Assembly (NCBI RefSeq): GCF_009690905.1
Contig: NZ_VOSW01000030.1
Span: 30,112 to 94,111 of the forward strand
Direction of reading: 5' to 3'
Source of the DNA: Paraburkholderia madseniana
Lineage (GTDB): Bacteria > Pseudomonadota > Gammaproteobacteria > Burkholderiales > Burkholderiaceae
DNA length: 64,000 nucleotides
Below the pieces are notes generated by a model. That model worked only from the letters and a program-made list of their open reading frames with translations. It was not told where the DNA came from and did no database searches. Position numbers and translations under genes: made by a program. Each line of letters opens with the position of its first letter. Positions within the stretch are counted from its first letter, which is position 1. Positions 26,493 through 35,827 of this stretch are shown piece after piece.

Positions 26493-27725
26493 ATGTACTT
26501 TTCAGATCGGGGAGCGCTCGGCGCCGAACGTTGCATCCATAGCTGGCTGACACGCGAACGCGTGCTGCTGTACAGCTGCGCGATGCTCGTGCTTTGCGCC
26601 ATCCTGCTGGCGGCATGGGGTTGGACTAGCGGCGGGTTCATGGCGACTGACGTCACCCGACCAGGCGTCGACTTTTCGGTGTTCTGGACTGCGTCGCATG
26701 TGATGCTGACCGGCTCACCGGCGGCGGTCTACGACTATCCAACGTTTTCACGGGCCGAAGCGGAGCTATTTGGCGCGCATGGTTTTTTGCCGTGGCTTTA
26801 TCCGCCCACATTGCTGCTGCTGTTCGCACCGCTTGCTTTATTGCCGTACGCGCCCTGCTACCTGTTGTTCGTGTGCGTTGGCGCCTGGCTGTTTGCGGCC
26901 GGCACGCAGGGGGTTACCGGTTTCGCTGCTCACTTTCGGCGCCCGCAGTTTGCCGCCCTCGTCGTGCTCGCATATCCAGGCGTCTTTGCTGCAGCAGTCG
27001 TTGGGCAGAATGCGTTGATTACCGCCGCGCTGATGGCCTTCGCCGTTCGCTGGACCGAGCGACATCCTGTACGCGCAGGCATCTGCATCGGCTTGCTGGC
27101 AATCAAACCGCAACTAGCCGTGCTATTTCCAGTTGTGCTGATCGCAGCGCGCGCATGGAAAACCATGTGGGTGGCAGCAATCAGTGCTGCCGGGTTTGTT
27201 GGAATCAGTGTACTCGTGTGTGGCACACAATCGCTTCGCGCATTTATGGTCGGCACTAGCGTGGCGCGCGAGTTGGTGCTCGAGAATCGCGTGCTGTACT
27301 GGCCTTCCTCTCCGACGCCATTTGCCGCGCTGCGTCTCGCGGATGCGTCTGCCGCCATGGCTTATGCTGCACAAGGCGCAGTCGCATTGATCGCTGCTGC
27401 GGCCGCGTGCTATGTGTGGCGGCGCACAGACGATCTGCGAATGCGGGCTGCGGCGATTGCGGTAGCGACGCTGCTCGCCAACCCCTACGTATGGTTCTAC
27501 GAACTGACCTGGCTCGGTGTTGCACTCGTCTGTCTTGCTGCTTGCGGCCTTGAAAAGGGTTGGCGGCGCGGCGAGCAGGCCGTTCTGGTACTTGCGTGGC
27601 TGCTGCCGGTACACGAATTCTTCAACCGCCTGAGTCACTTGCCGCAAATCGGACCGGTCGTGTTGCTGCTTGTTCTGCTCGTTATCGTGCGGCGCACGCG
27701 GCTCGATGCGCAGGGGGCGGTATGA
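26493..27725 (+). CDS. GT87-like membrane glycosyltransferase (DUF2029), copy 1
   Basis: 410-residue polytopic protein resembling GT87 mannosyltransferase-like enzymes, which use a polyprenyl-phosphate sugar donor on the outer face of the membrane. Signature stretches: DVTRPGVDFSVFWTASHVML with an acidic residue after the first membrane segment, FLPWLYPPTLLLLFAPLALL, and GQNALITAALMAFAVRW. I chose the ATG at 26493 (weak GGCGGGG upstream); a GTG at 26454 is also in frame. Its stop overlaps the start of a paralogue (ATGA). Confidence 0.8.
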   Translation: MYFSDRGALGAERCIHSWLTRERVLLYSCAMLVLCAILLAAWGWTSGGFMATDVTRPGVDFSVFWTASHVMLTGSPAAVYDYPTFSRAEAELFGAHGFLPWLYPPTLLLLFAPLALLPYAPCYLLFVCVGAWLFAAGTQGVTGFAAHFRRPQFAALVVLAYPGVFAAAVVGQNALITAALMAFAVRWTERHPVRAGICIGLLAIKPQLAVLFPVVLIAARAWKTMWVAAISAAGFVGISVLVCGTQSLRAFMVGTSVARELVLENRVLYWPSSPTPFAALRLADASAAMAYAAQGAVALIAAAAACYVWRRTDDLRMRAAAIAVATLLANPYVWFYELTWLGVALVCLAACGLEKGWRRGEQAVLVLAWLLPVHEFFNRLSHLPQIGPVVLLLVLLVIVRRTRLDAQGAV

Positions 27726-29005
27726 ACCTGCGCGCGTTTCGCCATGCCTCGGCGAAATGCCGGCCGCTGCCGGTATTGCACGCAGCGGGTCCGGCGAGGC
27801 GTCCGCATTGGCTCAACGCGGATCGTCTGCGGCTATACCCGATCATCGTATTTGGGTGCTACGCATTATTCATCGCAATCTTGCTGGTCCGGATGAGCGG
27901 GCAGAACGGGCTGAGCGGCACGAGTCCATTCGTGGTCGATTTCCTGCCGTTCTGGAGTGCAGCAGTTCTTGCGCTGCATGGGCACGCAGTCGACGCCTAT
28001 AACGTAAAGGCGCTGTCCGTGATCGAGATCGGCACGGTGCCGTACCTCGGCACCGTCAACGGCGTCCTGCCGTGGCTGTATCCGCCAAACACGTTGCTGC
28101 TGGTCGTTCCGCTCGCGCTGCTTCCCTACAAGGCAGCTGCGGTGCTATGGCTCGGTGGTGCATACGCGTTCTTCGTCAAGGTGATCCGGGTCATCGTGCC
28201 GGACCGGCACGCTATCCTGCCCGTGCTGTTCTTTCCTGGTGCGCTTTTCGTCATCAGCACCGGGCAAAACGGCTTGCTGACAGCCGCGCTCGCAGGGTGC
28301 GGACTTGTATGGTTGCGCCGCCGGCCGGTTGCTGCAGGGGTCTGTCTGGGCCTGTTGTGCATGAAGCCGCAACTGGTCCTGCTGTTTCCGCTGGCGCTGC
28401 TGTGCTCCCGGTCCTGGCGCGCGCTGGCTGCCTTCGTGTTGACGGCCGGGGCCACACTCGCGCTTGCGGTGCTCGTGTTCGGCGCTCAAACGCTAACTGC
28501 ATTCCTGCATAACACCGGGATTGCCGCTTACAGCATCGAGTCCGCACACGCCACGCTGGCACGAGTGCCAACTGTATTCGCGCTCGCTACGTTGGTTCAT
28601 GCGCCGGCTGGGCTCGCTTACGCGGCGCAGGGCGCGTGTGCGCTGATCGCCGCGGCTGCCGTCTGTTACGGGTGGAGCCGTGAATGCTCGTATGCCCTGC
28701 GTGCGGCAACGTTGATCTGCGCGAGCCTGCTCGTGAGTCCATATCTCTACGACTACGATCTCGCCTGGTTCGGTGTGCTGATCGCGTGGTATTGCCGGCA
28801 TGCGCTGGTCGCGGGTTGGGAGCGCGGCGAACGGGAATGGCTGGCCGCGCTCTGGATCGCGCCGCTCGGGGGCATGTTGATCATGGCATGCGGGCCGTTC
28901 CAGTTCTTGCCGTTGATCTCGCTGACAACGCTCGGGATGCTGCTGCGGCGCATCGCGCTGGAAAGGCGCGCGGCCCCGGTCTTCCAACGTTATGCCGACG
29001 AGTGA
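27722..29005 (+). CDS. GT87-like membrane glycosyltransferase (DUF2029), copy 2
   Basis: 427-residue paralogue of the preceding gene with the same landmarks: FVVDFLPFWSAAVLALHGHA, PWLYPPNTLLLVVPLALLPY and GQNGLLTAALAGCGLVW. The ATG overlaps the stop of copy 1 by four bases, with AGGGGGC upstream. Two adjacent copies suggest a tandem duplication followed by divergence, perhaps to add two different sugars. Confidence 0.82.
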   Translation: MNLRAFRHASAKCRPLPVLHAAGPARRPHWLNADRLRLYPIIVFGCYALFIAILLVRMSGQNGLSGTSPFVVDFLPFWSAAVLALHGHAVDAYNVKALSVIEIGTVPYLGTVNGVLPWLYPPNTLLLVVPLALLPYKAAAVLWLGGAYAFFVKVIRVIVPDRHAILPVLFFPGALFVISTGQNGLLTAALAGCGLVWLRRRPVAAGVCLGLLCMKPQLVLLFPLALLCSRSWRALAAFVLTAGATLALAVLVFGAQTLTAFLHNTGIAAYSIESAHATLARVPTVFALATLVHAPAGLAYAAQGACALIAAAAVCYGWSRECSYALRAATLICASLLVSPYLYDYDLAWFGVLIAWYCRHALVAGWERGEREWLAALWIAPLGGMLIMACGPFQFLPLISLTTLGMLLRRIALERRAAPVFQRYADE

Positions 29006-29110
29006 GGGCCACTACACAAAAGAAGAAAATGCCGGAGAAAAACGTGCGCGATGTGTGGCCCACATTCCCACCGGCTCATAGCATCAAATCAGAATTACGG
29101 GGAGGTAATC

Positions 29111-30160
29111 ATGTTTGAACAAAATAATATTTCATTGATTTCACTGGTAGTGCCGTTCTACAACGAAGGCGAGGCGGTAGATCATTTCTTTAGCGAGATC
29201 GTTCCGGTTCTCGAGGGGATTGCATCGACGCGTTTCGAAATAGTCTGCGTCAACGACGGCAGCAGCGATTGCACGCTCGATAAGCTGATCGCCGCCAGCG
29301 TGCGCGACGCGCGCATACGTGTCATCGACCTGACGCGAAACTTCGGCAAGGAGGCGGCGTTGACGGCCGGTATCGACGAAGCATTCGGCGACGCGGTGAT
29401 TCCTATTGACGCGGATCTTCAGGACCCGCCGAGCCTGATCCCGGTGATGATCGAACATTGGCGCAGCGGAGCAGAAGTGGTTGCCGCCAAACGGTCTAAC
29501 CGCGCGTGCGACACCTTCGCGAAACGCACCGCCGCCGCGATCTACTATCGCGTTCACAATGCGCTGTCTGAAGTGAAGCTGCCGGAGAACGTCGGCGACT
29601 TCAGGCTGATGGACCGCCAGGTCGTCAATGCACTGCGAAGCTTGCCGGAGCGTCGGCGCTTCATGAAAGGGCTGTTTGCGTGGGTCGGATATCGGACCGT
29701 GATTGTCGAATACCAGCGCGAGCCGCGCAGCGCCGGTCATTCGAAATTCTCCGGATGGCGGTTGTGGAATTTTGCGCTCGAAGGCATCACGAGCTTCAGC
29801 ACCGTGCCGCTGCGGAGCTGGAGCTATATCGGCCTTGCGATCGCCACAGTGTCTTTTGTGTACGGCGGCTTCATCATCGGCCGCACGCTGTGGCTCGGCA
29901 ACCCGGTGCCGGGCTACGCGTCACTGCTTTCCGTGATGCTGTTCATGGGGGGTATCGAGTTGATTGGGATCGGCGTGGTCGGCGAATACATCGGCCGAAT
30001 CTACTACGAGACGAAGGGGCGGCCGGTCTATCTCGTGCGCCGCCGCTATCAGGAAAGTAGCAAGATCAGCACGCTGCCCGTCGGGCGCAACAGCGCACGC
30101 ATGTCGAACACCCTGCGGTTCGAACCCTCGCGCAAACGCGTGCGGTTCGCTGGCCGCTGA
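29111..30160 (+). CDS. GT2 polyprenyl-phosphate glycosyltransferase (GtrB-like)
   Basis: 349-residue enzyme of the DPM/GtrB type. It would transfer a sugar from a nucleotide donor to undecaprenyl phosphate on the cytoplasmic side. Motifs: SLVVPFYNEGEAVDHFF, VCVNDGSSDCTLD, IDLTRNFGKEAALTAGIDEA and DADLQDPP (the metal-binding region). Two C-terminal membrane segments follow. GGGGAGG precedes the start. Together with the GtrA-like protein and the GT87 enzymes it forms a three-part surface glycosylation set. Confidence 0.88.
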   Translation: MFEQNNISLISLVVPFYNEGEAVDHFFSEIVPVLEGIASTRFEIVCVNDGSSDCTLDKLIAASVRDARIRVIDLTRNFGKEAALTAGIDEAFGDAVIPIDADLQDPPSLIPVMIEHWRSGAEVVAAKRSNRACDTFAKRTAAAIYYRVHNALSEVKLPENVGDFRLMDRQVVNALRSLPERRRFMKGLFAWVGYRTVIVEYQREPRSAGHSKFSGWRLWNFALEGITSFSTVPLRSWSYIGLAIATVSFVYGGFIIGRTLWLGNPVPGYASLLSVMLFMGGIELIGIGVVGEYIGRIYYETKGRPVYLVRRRYQESSKISTLPVGRNSARMSNTLRFEPSRKRVRFAGR

Positions 30161-30178
30161 ATCGTGGAGGTATGAATC

Positions 30179-30913
30179 ATGTCCCCCGATGCTTATCTTC
30201 AGATGGCCGAAACCGAGGCCGAACATTGGTGGTTTCGCGGCCGGCGCGATGTGTTGAGCTCGGTGCTGCGTCGCCTTATGTTGCCCTCCGGCGCGCGCGT
30301 GCTCGAAGTGGGCTCCGGCACCGGCGGCAACCTGGAAATGCTGGCCGAGTTCGGCAGTGTGAGCGGAATGGAGATGGACGAGACAGCGCGGATGCTGACC
30401 GCAAAAAGCACCGGAGAGCGTTTCGATATTCGCGCAGGACGTTGCCCGGATGATCTGCCTTTCGACTCCGAACGCTTCGACCTGATCTGTTTTTTCGATT
30501 GCCTCGAGCACATTGCCGACGACGTTGGCTCGCTTGCGCGCATGCGGGAAGTACTGGCCCCCGGCGGGAAAATCGTCGTAACAGTGCCGGCGTACCAATG
30601 GCTGTGGAGCGCGCACGACGTTTATCTTCATCATCACAGACGGTACGGTCGAACGGCGCTCGCGGCGTGCGCCGATGAGGCAGGGTATCGGATCGAACGC
30701 ATGACTTACTTCAACACGCTGCTGCTTCCGCTGGCGATTGCCGTGCGTTTTATCGATCGTCTGCTCAAGCACGATCGGTCGAGCGGCGATGCCACGCCGA
30801 CCGGTGCTCTGAACATGCTCTTCTATCGGATCTTCAGTGCCGAGCGTCACTGGGTGTCACATGGCGCGTTGCCATGCGGCGTGTCGCTGCTCGCTGTGCT
30901 GACAGCGAAGTGA
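30179..30913 (+). CDS. SAM-dependent methyltransferase
   Basis: 244-residue class I methyltransferase. Motif I VLEVGSGTGGNLEML and an acidic post-I region (VSGMEMDE) are visible, with FDLICFFDCLEHIADDVGSL as motif IV. GGAGG lies 9 bp before the ATG. Its place between GtrB- and GtrA-like genes suggests it methylates a sugar or lipid intermediate of the same pathway; the substrate is not known. Confidence 0.8.
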   Translation: MSPDAYLQMAETEAEHWWFRGRRDVLSSVLRRLMLPSGARVLEVGSGTGGNLEMLAEFGSVSGMEMDETARMLTAKSTGERFDIRAGRCPDDLPFDSERFDLICFFDCLEHIADDVGSLARMREVLAPGGKIVVTVPAYQWLWSAHDVYLHHHRRYGRTALAACADEAGYRIERMTYFNTLLLPLAIAVRFIDRLLKHDRSSGDATPTGALNMLFYRIFSAERHWVSHGALPCGVSLLAVLTAK

Positions 30914-30920
30914 CACCGGC

Positions 30921-31298
30921 ATGAAAAACAGCACCGAGTTGACAAGACTGATCCGCTTCGGTGTTTGCGGACTGTCGGCGACTGCCCTGCATGTCGGCGT
31001 GGCCGTCGCGTTGATATCACACGCCGGTACGTCGCAGTTTCTCGCGAATACGGTCGCGTTCGCATGCGCGACCTGCTGGTCGTACCTTGTGAACACGCTC
31101 TGGAGTTTTTCGTCGTCGCTGCGTGTGCGGAACGTCTGGCGATTCATCACTGTTTCGCTTGCCGGTGCGGCCTTGACCGGACTGGTGTCCTACCTCGCGC
31201 AGATTACGGGGGCCGGACCATGGATAGGGATTGCGATGGTTGTTTGTGCGGTAACGCCGCTCACTTTTGTCACACACCGTCGCTGGACATATCGATAG
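30921..31298 (+). CDS. GtrA-like membrane protein
   Basis: 125-residue protein with four hydrophobic segments, matching the GtrA family of proposed polyprenyl-phosphate-sugar flippases: LIRFGVCGLSATALHVGVAV at the N-terminus and PLTFVTHRRWTYR at the C-terminus, where the FxxxRxWxF-like end is typical. Starts 8 bp after the methyltransferase stop. Last gene of the glycan cluster. Confidence 0.85.
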   Translation: MKNSTELTRLIRFGVCGLSATALHVGVAVALISHAGTSQFLANTVAFACATCWSYLVNTLWSFSSSLRVRNVWRFITVSLAGAALTGLVSYLAQITGAGPWIGIAMVVCAVTPLTFVTHRRWTYR

Positions 31299-31427
31299 AA
31301 CGTGGACATCTGCGTATCGCCGCGCTCTTCATGGAGAACGGGAAGCCGTTAAACGGGCTGGGACGATGGCATGTAACGAGTTATCGTTATCGCGCAGATC
31401 CGACGAACGGGAGGCGCTAATACCACC

Positions 31428-31560
31428 CGATACCATCAGTTGCACACGGGTCGAGCCAGATCATCCAGGAGAGAAAAAGCCCCGCAAGTCGTTGACTTTA
31501 CGGGGGTTTTCAGAATACCGCAGCTCATGCCGGAACAACTTTTGGTGCCAGGGCCGGAAT
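31428..31560. repeat. Left direct repeat carrying the 3' end of tRNA-Leu
   Basis: About 133 bp closely matching 39774-39908 in the same orientation. Both copies share CGATACC, CGGGTCGAGCC, ATCATCCAGGA, the hairpin CCCCG-AAGTCGTTGACTTTACGGGG, GCCGGAACAACTTTTGGTGCC and AGGGCCGGAAT. The left copy keeps only about 20 nt of tRNA-Leu (T-arm/acceptor side, one C missing) and then diverges. ATACCACC is repeated at 31618-31625 and 31630-31637, which resembles integrase arm sites. This is the likely second attachment end of a tRNA-associated insertion, or a duplicated tRNA locus. Confidence 0.75.
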
Positions 31561-32296
31561 GGGAAAATTCCGGCTATCGCTTTGCTGGAGCGGGTTCGTG
31601 GAATTTTGCCGGTACGGATACCACCAAAAATACCACCGGGCGTGGGTACTAGGTCATTCACGTGCTTTTGGCTGGCCATTCTGTCTTTTGCATATGTCTC
31701 ATGTCGAGACTCCGCTTGACGCGTATTGGGCCGTATTCGACCCAAAGGGGGCGCCGATGGCCTCGTCTAAATACAACCAGTGCGACGAGGCCGAGAAGCG
31801 CGCCGGTCGCACCGCTGAGCGCCACGCCGCGTTCGAGCGAGTGCACGACGTCGCTGCTTTGCAGCAAGGATGTCTCGGGTAACTGTTCGAGTGCGACACT
31901 GTGATTCGCGAGGACATGGATATGTCGCGATGTGATCCGCGCCGGCAGCAAGTCGTCGTACGCACGTCGCACACGTGAACAGACCCTAAACACCCGGCGC
32001 CCTTGGGAAACGGCTGCCTCGGCAACCAATGCTGGAGGCGGCCGTTTTGTATTGCATCGCGGCAAGTGACTCCTCCATTCGCGCGATCCGTATATGGGGC
32101 GCGCTTCCCCCTGGCGCTGTCTTGCACGATGCAGAGGAGAGGACTACCTTTGTTTTAGGGCCGCTTACAACGCTCAGCGAAGCGGTCCTGGCAGAAGTGC
32201 CGGCGCAGGCAGTACGAAGTACGGCAAGGCGGCACAACGACGCCAGGAGCCTTTTTTGTTAGCGGCTCCAACGAGTGACACGCAGCGAGGTGGCCT
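31561..32296. other. Region between the left repeat and the oxidase operon
   Basis: About 740 bp with no intact gene. It contains a minus-strand DUF1269 remnant (31771-31984) and a hairpin AAACGGC-GCCT / AGGC-GCCGTTT followed by TTTTG (about 32008-32048), which could terminate plus-strand transcription. A 77-codon plus-strand frame at 32029-32262 has no ribosome binding site or known relative. Confidence 0.45.
31771..31984 (-). pseudogene. DUF1269-like protein remnant
   Basis: Minus-strand fragment YDDLLPARITSRHIHVLAN, then LEQLPETSLLQSSDVVHSLE and RGVALSGATGALLGLVALVV. I recognise it as the N-terminal third of a DUF1269 membrane protein common in Burkholderiales. The usual start (MRRIYFLLPD-like) and the Gly-rich membrane and C-terminal parts are missing. 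Homology stops at both ends within 215 bp. Confidence 0.6.
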
Positions 32297-33445
32297 ATGT
32301 CGCTTGCGATTGCCCTGATCCTGATCATCGTATTGGCGGTGGGGTTTCACTTTGCCAGTCCCTGGTGGATCACGCCGATCGCCTCGAACTGGGTGCGCAT
32401 GGACGACATGCTGACGATCACGCTCGTCATTACCGGCGCGCTCTTCGTCGCGATCAACCTGTTCATCGTGATCGCACTGGTGCGCTACCGCCACCGCAGG
32501 GGTCATCGCGCTGCTTACGAGCCGCACAACAAGCGGCTGGAATGGTGGCTGATCGGCCTGACCACTGTCGGCGTGGCAGCGTTGCTGGCGCCGGGGCTCT
32601 TCGTCTACGCAGACTTCGTACGGCCGCCGCGCAACGTGCTGCAGATGGAAGTGCTCGCCCAGCAATGGCAATGGCGCTTCCGCTTTGCCGGCCCCGGTGG
32701 CAAGCTGGGCACGACGGACGTGCGCTACATCAGCAACGACAACCCCTTCGGCCTGAACCCCGGCGACCCCAACGGCCGTGACAACTACCTGATCGAGACG
32801 CCCGAGGTGCACCTGCCGCTCAACCGGCCGATCCAGGTCCTGACACGGTCGCGCGACGTGCTGCACGACTTCTACGTACCGCCGTTCCGTGCGCGCATGA
32901 ACATAGTGCCCGGCATGGTGACCACCTTCTGGTTTACGCCGACCAAGGCAGGGCGTTACGACATCCTGTGCGCGCAGCTTTGCGGTATCGGGCACTCCAA
33001 CATGCGCGGCGTGGTGGTGGTGGAAGACGAAGCATCGTTCTCGCGCTGGCTGGCGCAGCAGAGCACGTTCGCGCAGCGGCAGCAGGCCAAGGTGCAGGCC
33101 GCACCCGCCGCTGCAGGCGGCAGCGCCCAGGCGCTCGCTGATCAGGGCAAGACGCTCGCAGAGGCCAAGGGCTGCTTCGCCTGCCATACCGTGGACGGCA
33201 GTCCGCGCGTGGGCCCCACATGGAAGGGCCTGTACGGCAAGACCGAAACGATGGCCGACGGCAGCACCGCGAAGGTGGACGAGGCCTATCTGCGCGCCTT
33301 CATCCGCGATCCGAAGGCCCGCGTCGTGAAGGGCTTCGCACCCATCATGCCGAACTTCGACCTGAGCGAGCAGGAGCTGACCGCGCTGGTGACCTACATC
33401 GAATCGCAAGGCGGCCCGGCCGCCATCAGCGCAGCCAAACCCTAG
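32297..33445 (+). CDS. coxB: Cytochrome c oxidase subunit II with fused cytochrome c
   Basis: 382 residues. Two N-terminal membrane helices, then a cupredoxin domain with the CuA ligands H190 (VLHDFYVP) and C225-x3-C229-x3-H233-x2-M236 (CAQLCGIGHSNM). An Ala/Gln-rich linker leads to a C-terminal cytochrome c domain with the heme site C293-x2-C296-H297 (GCFACHTVDG) and a later Met (PIMPNF). Electrons would enter through the fused heme c, pass to CuA and reach subunit I. First gene of a five-gene operon. No lipobox signal peptide is seen, unlike some CoxB proteins. Confidence 0.92.
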   Translation: MSLAIALILIIVLAVGFHFASPWWITPIASNWVRMDDMLTITLVITGALFVAINLFIVIALVRYRHRRGHRAAYEPHNKRLEWWLIGLTTVGVAALLAPGLFVYADFVRPPRNVLQMEVLAQQWQWRFRFAGPGGKLGTTDVRYISNDNPFGLNPGDPNGRDNYLIETPEVHLPLNRPIQVLTRSRDVLHDFYVPPFRARMNIVPGMVTTFWFTPTKAGRYDILCAQLCGIGHSNMRGVVVVEDEASFSRWLAQQSTFAQRQQAKVQAAPAAAGGSAQALADQGKTLAEAKGCFACHTVDGSPRVGPTWKGLYGKTETMADGSTAKVDEAYLRAFIRDPKARVVKGFAPIMPNFDLSEQELTALVTYIESQGGPAAISAAKP

Positions 33446-33458
33446 CGGAGCAGACGCA

Positions 33459-35219
33459 ATGCCCTACGCGCACACCAACCACGCCCAGCAAAGCTTCTGG
33501 ACCCGCTATGTCTGGAGCCAGGACCACAAGGTCATCGCCGTGCAGTATTCGCTGACGGCCATCGCCGTCGGCCTGGTCGGCCTTGTGTTGTCGGACCTGA
33601 TGCGGTTGCAGCTCGGTTTTCCGGGCAAGTTCAGTTTCATCGACGCCAACCACTACTACCAGTTCGTCACCATGCACGGGATGATCATGGTGATCTACCT
33701 GCTGACGGCGCTGTTTCTGGGCGGCTTCGGCAACTACCTGATCCCGCTGATGCTGGGCGCGCGCGACATGGTGTTCCCGTTTCTCAACATGCTGAGCTAC
33801 TGGGTCTACCTGCTGGCCGTGCTGGTGCTGATGGCGAGCTTCTTCGTGCCAGGCGGGCCGACCGGCGCGGGCTGGACGCTGTATCCACCCCAGGCCATCC
33901 TGCCGGGCACGCCGGGCGTGGAATGGGGCATCGTGTTGATGCTGGTGTCGCTGGCGATCTTCATCGTCGCGACAACGATGGGCGGCTTGAATTACGTCAC
34001 CACCACGCTGCAGGCGCGCACGCGCGGCATGACGCTCATGCGCATGCCGCTCACGGTGTGGGGCATCTTCGTGGCGACCATCATGGCGCTGCTGGCGTTT
34101 CCGGCGCTGTTCGTGTCGGCGGTGATGATGCTGCTCGACAAGACACTCGGCACCAGCTTCTTCATACCGGCCGTGGTGTCGATGGGGCAGACGCTCAAGC
34201 ATGCCGGCGGCAGCCCGCTGCTGTTCCAGCACCTGTTCTGGTTCTTCGGGCATCCGGAGGTCTACATCGTCGCGCTGCCGGCCTTTGGCATCGTGTCGGA
34301 CCTCATCAGCACGCACGCGCGCAAGAGCCTCTTTGGCCACAAGATGATGGTGTGGGCCATCATCATCATCGGTGCGTTGAGCTTCGTGGTCTGGGCGCAC
34401 CACATGTTCATCGCCGGCATGAATCCGTACTTTGGCTTCTTCTTTGCCACCACCACGCTCATCATCGCCATCCCGACCGCCCTCAAGGTCTACAACTGGG
34501 TGCTGACGCTGTGGCGCGGCGATATCCACCTGACCGTGCCCATGCTGTTTGCCATCGGCTTCATCAGCACCTTCGTCCTGGGTGGGCTGACCGGGCTCTA
34601 CCTCGGCAACGTGAGCGTGGACATTCCGCTGTCGAACACGTACTTCGTGGTGGCGCACTTCCATATGGTGATGGCCGTGTCGCCGATCCTTGTGGTGTTT
34701 GGCGGTATGTACCACTGGTATCCGAAGGTGACGGGCCGCATGCTCAACGACACGCTCGGGCGCGTGCACTTCTGGGTTACCTTCCTCGGCACCTATGCGA
34801 TCTACTTCCCGATGCACTATCTCGGCATCCTGGGCATGCCGCGGCGGTATTACGCGTATGAGGGCTACAGCTTCATTCCGTCTTCGGCGCAGACGCTCAA
34901 CACCTTCATCACCGTCGTTGCGCTGATCGTTGGGGCGGCGCAGTTGCTGTTCTTGTACAACCTGGCGTGGAGCCTTGTGCGCGGCAAGCGTGCCGACAGC
35001 AACCCCTGGCGGGCCACCACGCTGGAATGGCAGACGCCGCAAACGCCGCCAGTGCACGGCAACTGGGGCGCCGCGCCGCCCGTCGTCTACCGCTGGGCGT
35101 ACGAATACAGCCCGCCGGGGCACGAGGAAGACTTCGTCCCGCAAAACCAGCCGCCTGCGCCTGCGACGGCGCCTGAACCGGCCCACCCGACGCTTCAACC
35201 CGGCGAGGCACGCGAATGA
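33459..35219 (+). CDS. coxA: Cytochrome c oxidase subunit I
   Basis: 586-residue catalytic subunit with about 12 hydrophobic segments. Ligands: HGMIMV (heme a His), GHPEVYIVALP (CuB His, cross-linked Tyr, and the A1-type Glu), WAHHMF (CuB His pair) and VVAHFHMVM (heme a3 and heme a His). This places it in the A1-type heme-copper oxidases. The C-terminal 70 residues are hydrophilic and Pro-rich. The stop overlaps the next gene by four bases. Confidence 0.94.
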   Translation: MPYAHTNHAQQSFWTRYVWSQDHKVIAVQYSLTAIAVGLVGLVLSDLMRLQLGFPGKFSFIDANHYYQFVTMHGMIMVIYLLTALFLGGFGNYLIPLMLGARDMVFPFLNMLSYWVYLLAVLVLMASFFVPGGPTGAGWTLYPPQAILPGTPGVEWGIVLMLVSLAIFIVATTMGGLNYVTTTLQARTRGMTLMRMPLTVWGIFVATIMALLAFPALFVSAVMMLLDKTLGTSFFIPAVVSMGQTLKHAGGSPLLFQHLFWFFGHPEVYIVALPAFGIVSDLISTHARKSLFGHKMMVWAIIIIGALSFVVWAHHMFIAGMNPYFGFFFATTTLIIAIPTALKVYNWVLTLWRGDIHLTVPMLFAIGFISTFVLGGLTGLYLGNVSVDIPLSNTYFVVAHFHMVMAVSPILVVFGGMYHWYPKVTGRMLNDTLGRVHFWVTFLGTYAIYFPMHYLGILGMPRRYYAYEGYSFIPSSAQTLNTFITVVALIVGAAQLLFLYNLAWSLVRGKRADSNPWRATTLEWQTPQTPPVHGNWGAAPPVVYRWAYEYSPPGHEEDFVPQNQPPAPATAPEPAHPTLQPGEARE

Positions 35220-35827
35220 CCACACTGCCCCGCCCCTTCGTTCCTGACGCGCCACCTGTCTTGCCGAATGCGAGCCGCATCGGCCTGATCGTCTTCATGG
35301 CGGTGGCAACGACATTGTTTTCAGTGCTGCTGTTCGCCTATGCAATGCGCATGCGCGAGCCCGACTGGCAGCCGATCCCGCATCCGTTGCTGCTGTGGTG
35401 GAACACCGGCGCGCTGGTGCTGGCAAGCATTGCCATGCAGCGTGCCCGGCAGATGACCTTGCACCGCGCGGCGTGGCTGGTGTCCGGCGGTGTGCTAGCG
35501 GCCGTTTTCGTGATCGGACAACTGACCGCCTGGCGCATGCTGTCGGCGGCCGGGCAGACCGTCACCGTCAATCCTTCCAATAGCTTCCTCTACCTGCTCA
35601 CCGGCCTGCACGGGTTGCATGTGCTGGGCGGGCTGGTGGCCTGGGCGGTGACGATCGCGCGTCTCCAGCGCGGAGACCCCTTCCGAGCCCAGCGCGCCAT
35701 CGTGCTGTGCGCTATCTACTGGCATTTCCTGCTGGCTGTCTGGCTCGTGCTGCTGGCGGCGATGTGGTGGATCACCCCTGAGTTCGTCGCAGCCATCTGC
35801 GGGCCGCTGTATGGAGCCGCGCCATGA
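35216..35827 (+). CDS. Heme-copper oxidase subunit III-like protein, copy 1
   Basis: 203-residue membrane protein with about five helices, including NSFLYLLTGLHGLHVLGGLV and ICAIYWHFLLAVWL-type end motifs of the subunit III family. It is shorter than the canonical seven-helix form. It overlaps coxA upstream and a second subunit III gene downstream (both ATGA), so the genes are coupled. Two subunit III genes in one operon are unusual but known in some proteobacterial oxidase clusters. Confidence 0.85.
   Translation: MTTLPRPFVPDAPPVLPNASRIGLIVFMAVATTLFSVLLFAYAMRMREPDWQPIPHPLLLWWNTGALVLASIAMQRARQMTLHRAAWLVSGGVLAAVFVIGQLTAWRMLSAAGQTVTVNPSNSFLYLLTGLHGLHVLGGLVAWAVTIARLQRGDPFRAQRAIVLCAIYWHFLLAVWLVLLAAMWWITPEFVAAICGPLYGAAP

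Noticed and set aside
33426..35255. 609-codon open frame on the minus strand opposite coxA
   Set aside because: Rich in Arg/His with no family resemblance; a GC-rich shadow of a conserved oxidase gene with clear ligands on the plus strand.
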